Position numbers and translations under genes: made by a program | Shown here: positions 5,412 through 6,464 of the stretch, piece by piece | Layout of the letters: each line of letters starts with the position of its first letter | How positions within the stretch are numbered: position 1 is the first letter of the stretch | Source of the DNA: Bacteroides sp. | GTDB lineage: Bacteria > Bacteroidota > Bacteroidia > Bacteroidales > Bacteroidaceae | Length of the DNA: 6,464 nucleotides | Direction of reading: 5' to 3' | NCBI GenBank assembly: GCA_030151635.1 | Contig: JASLDF010000222.1 | Span: 1-6,464 of the forward strand | Notes under the pieces: model-generated | Told to the model about the DNA's origin: nothing | The model's input: the letters and a program-made list of their open reading frames with translations, nothing else | Database searches by the model: none

Positions 5412-5421
5412 AATTACAAAC

Positions 5422-5453
5422 CAAAGTTAGGTATTTATAGTTATTTAAACAAC
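5422..5453 (-). promoter_or_regulatory. Promoter of tRNA-Arg
   Basis: On the minus strand TAACTTTG (5429-5422) matches the Bacteroidota -7 motif TAnnTTTG. GTTG (5453-5450), a near match to the -33 TTTG, lies 20 bp upstream, which is the standard spacing. Transcription would start a few bases before the mature 5' end at 5411. Confidence 0.6.
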
Positions 5454-5559
5454 AGAATAATCATATTCTCCACATCAACACCTAAAGACAAAAAGTTACT
5501 TTTTATGCACATTACCATTCTTTTTGATTGATAATACAATCTTCACAAATCGATAGAAG

Positions 5560-5579
5560 GTTATTAATCAATTAATAAC
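5560..5579. promoter_or_regulatory. Perfect palindromic operator candidate at the asnA promoter
   Basis: GTTATTAAT (5560-5568) and ATTAATAAC (5571-5579) are exact inverted repeats with a 2-bp centre. The right arm abuts the -7 box, so the site covers the spacer up to the -33 position, where a bound dimer would block or recruit RNA polymerase. Regulation of asnA by asparagine or nitrogen status would be logical, but the regulator is unknown. Confidence 0.6.
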
Positions 5580-5587
5580 TATCTTTG
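5580..5587 (+). promoter_or_regulatory. -7 promoter box of asnA
   Basis: TATCTTTG matches the Bacteroidota -7 motif exactly. It predicts a leader of about 19 nt before ATG 5613. There is no good -33 TTTG; the palindrome occupies that region, which suggests dependence on a regulator. Confidence 0.6.
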
Positions 5588-5612
5588 TGAACAAAATAAT
5601 ACATTACAATAC

Positions 5613-6464
5613 ATGAGCTATTTTATAAAACCAACTAACTATAAGCCCATACTAGACCTAAAGCAAACAGAGCTCGGAATTAAACATATTAAAGATTTCT
5701 TCCAAATCAACTTGTCGTCAGAATTACGTCTTAGACGTGTTACTGCACCTCTCTTTGTACTAAAAGGCATGGGTATTAACGATGACTTAAACGGAGTTGA
5801 ACGCCCTGTAAGCTTTCCTATTAAAGATTTAGGCGATGCACAAGCAGAGGTTGTTCAATCACTTGCTAAATGGAAACGTTTAACACTCGCAGACTATGAT
5901 ATTGATCCTGGATACGGTATATACACCGACATGAATGCTATTCGTTCTGATGAAGAGTTGGGAAATCTACACTCATTATATGTAGATCAATGGGATTGGG
6001 AACGCGTAATCACTGAAGAAGAACGCAATGTTGAGTTTCTAATCGAAACCGTTGAGCGTATTTATGCAGCAATGATTCGTACCGAATACATGGTGTACGA
6101 GAACTATCCTAGTATTAAGCCCTACTTACCGGAGAAAATACACTTCATACACTCGGAAGAGTTGAGAGCTAAGTACCCTGATTTATCTCCTAAAGAGAGA
6201 GAAGATAGAATTACCGATGAGTTCGGTGCTGTCTTTATTATAGGCATTGGTTCCAAGCTTAGCGATGGCACTAAACATGATGGAAGGGCACCAGACTATG
6301 ACGATTACACAACGATTGGCATGAATAATCTTCCTGGCTTAAATGGTGATTTACTTCTTTGGGATCGTGTATTAAATCGCGCCGTAGAATTCTCTTCAAT
6401 GGGAATACGTGTAGACAGAGAAACTCTTTTAAAACAATTAAAAGAGTCAAATAGCGAATACAAA
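5613..6464 (+). CDS. asnA: Aspartate-ammonia ligase (asparagine synthetase A), cut by the right edge
   Basis: AsnA makes asparagine from aspartate, ammonia and ATP, releasing AMP and pyrophosphate; it acts in the cytoplasm as a dimer with a class II aminoacyl-tRNA-synthetase-like fold. The 284 visible residues align with the family throughout: SSELRLRRVTAPLFVLKG, GINDDLNG, PVSFPIKD, LHSLYVDQWDWE, FGAVFIIGIGSKLSDG, HDGRAPDYDD, LNGDLLLW and SSMGIRVD. The family is about 330-345 residues, so roughly 50-60 C-terminal residues lie beyond the window. ATG 5613 starts with MSYFIKP, a usual AsnA N-terminus, and has its own promoter and palindrome just upstream. It runs divergently from tRNA-Arg across about 200 bp. 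It is a host housekeeping gene and marks the chromosomal side of the tRNA junction. Confidence 0.97.
   Translation, partial: MSYFIKPTNYKPILDLKQTELGIKHIKDFFQINLSSELRLRRVTAPLFVLKGMGINDDLNGVERPVSFPIKDLGDAQAEVVQSLAKWKRLTLADYDIDPGYGIYTDMNAIRSDEELGNLHSLYVDQWDWERVITEEERNVEFLIETVERIYAAMIRTEYMVYENYPSIKPYLPEKIHFIHSEELRAKYPDLSPKEREDRITDEFGAVFIIGIGSKLSDGTKHDGRAPDYDDYTTIGMNNLPGLNGDLLLWDRVLNRAVEFSSMGIRVDRETLLKQLKESNSEYK

Noticed and set aside
5490..5504. AAAAAG-TTA-CTTTTT hairpin between tRNA-Arg and asnA as a terminator
   Set aside because: It is a short A/T stem with one G-C pair between divergent genes, with no transcript to end.

Overview
The window is AT-rich DNA from a Bacteroidota bacterium, most likely a Bacteroidales. 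The evidence is a Bacteroidales-type asnA, matches to the Bacteroidota -7 promoter motif TAnnTTTG, a tRNA gene without an encoded CCA end, and AT-rich leaders with little Shine-Dalgarno signal. I cannot name the genus.

Layout. Positions 1-879 (+) hold what looks like the tail of a phage late operon: the C-terminal part of an M15-family peptidase (endolysin-like), overlapping by ATGA a small membrane-anchored protein that could be spanin-like. Positions 883-1635 (-) encode a two-helix membrane protein with a coiled coil, of unknown function and convergent with the lysis-type genes. Positions 1636-2035 have no confident gene. They do contain an intrinsic terminator pointing left, a cluster of hairpins, a small hydrophobic open frame on the minus strand, and iteron-like repeats in front of a promoter. 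Positions 2036-4970 (+) form a two-gene operon that closely matches the BcgI-type (type IIB) restriction-modification architecture: an A subunit fusing a PD-(D/E)XK nuclease to an N6-adenine methyltransferase, then a B subunit with two target-recognition domains. Positions 4971-5337 are non-coding, with a strong terminator and a dense run of short repeats. Positions 5338-5411 (-) are tRNA-Arg(CCG), and 5613 to the right edge is asnA, an ammonia-dependent asparagine synthetase cut by the window.

Interpretation. The 3' end of the tRNA gene faces the phage-like and restriction genes, while the housekeeping asnA lies on the other side. The simplest reading is the right end of a prophage (or related element) integrated at tRNA-Arg, with the restriction system as defence cargo between the lysis genes and the attachment site. 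No integrase is visible, so the element boundary is inferred. The most notable observations are the cargo arrangement, an A19-U56 swap in the tRNA that replaces the near-invariant G19-C56 pair, a perfect palindrome abutting the asnA promoter, homopolymer tracts and internal repeats in the specificity gene that could let it vary, and an unannotated small transcript candidate at about 1690-1875.
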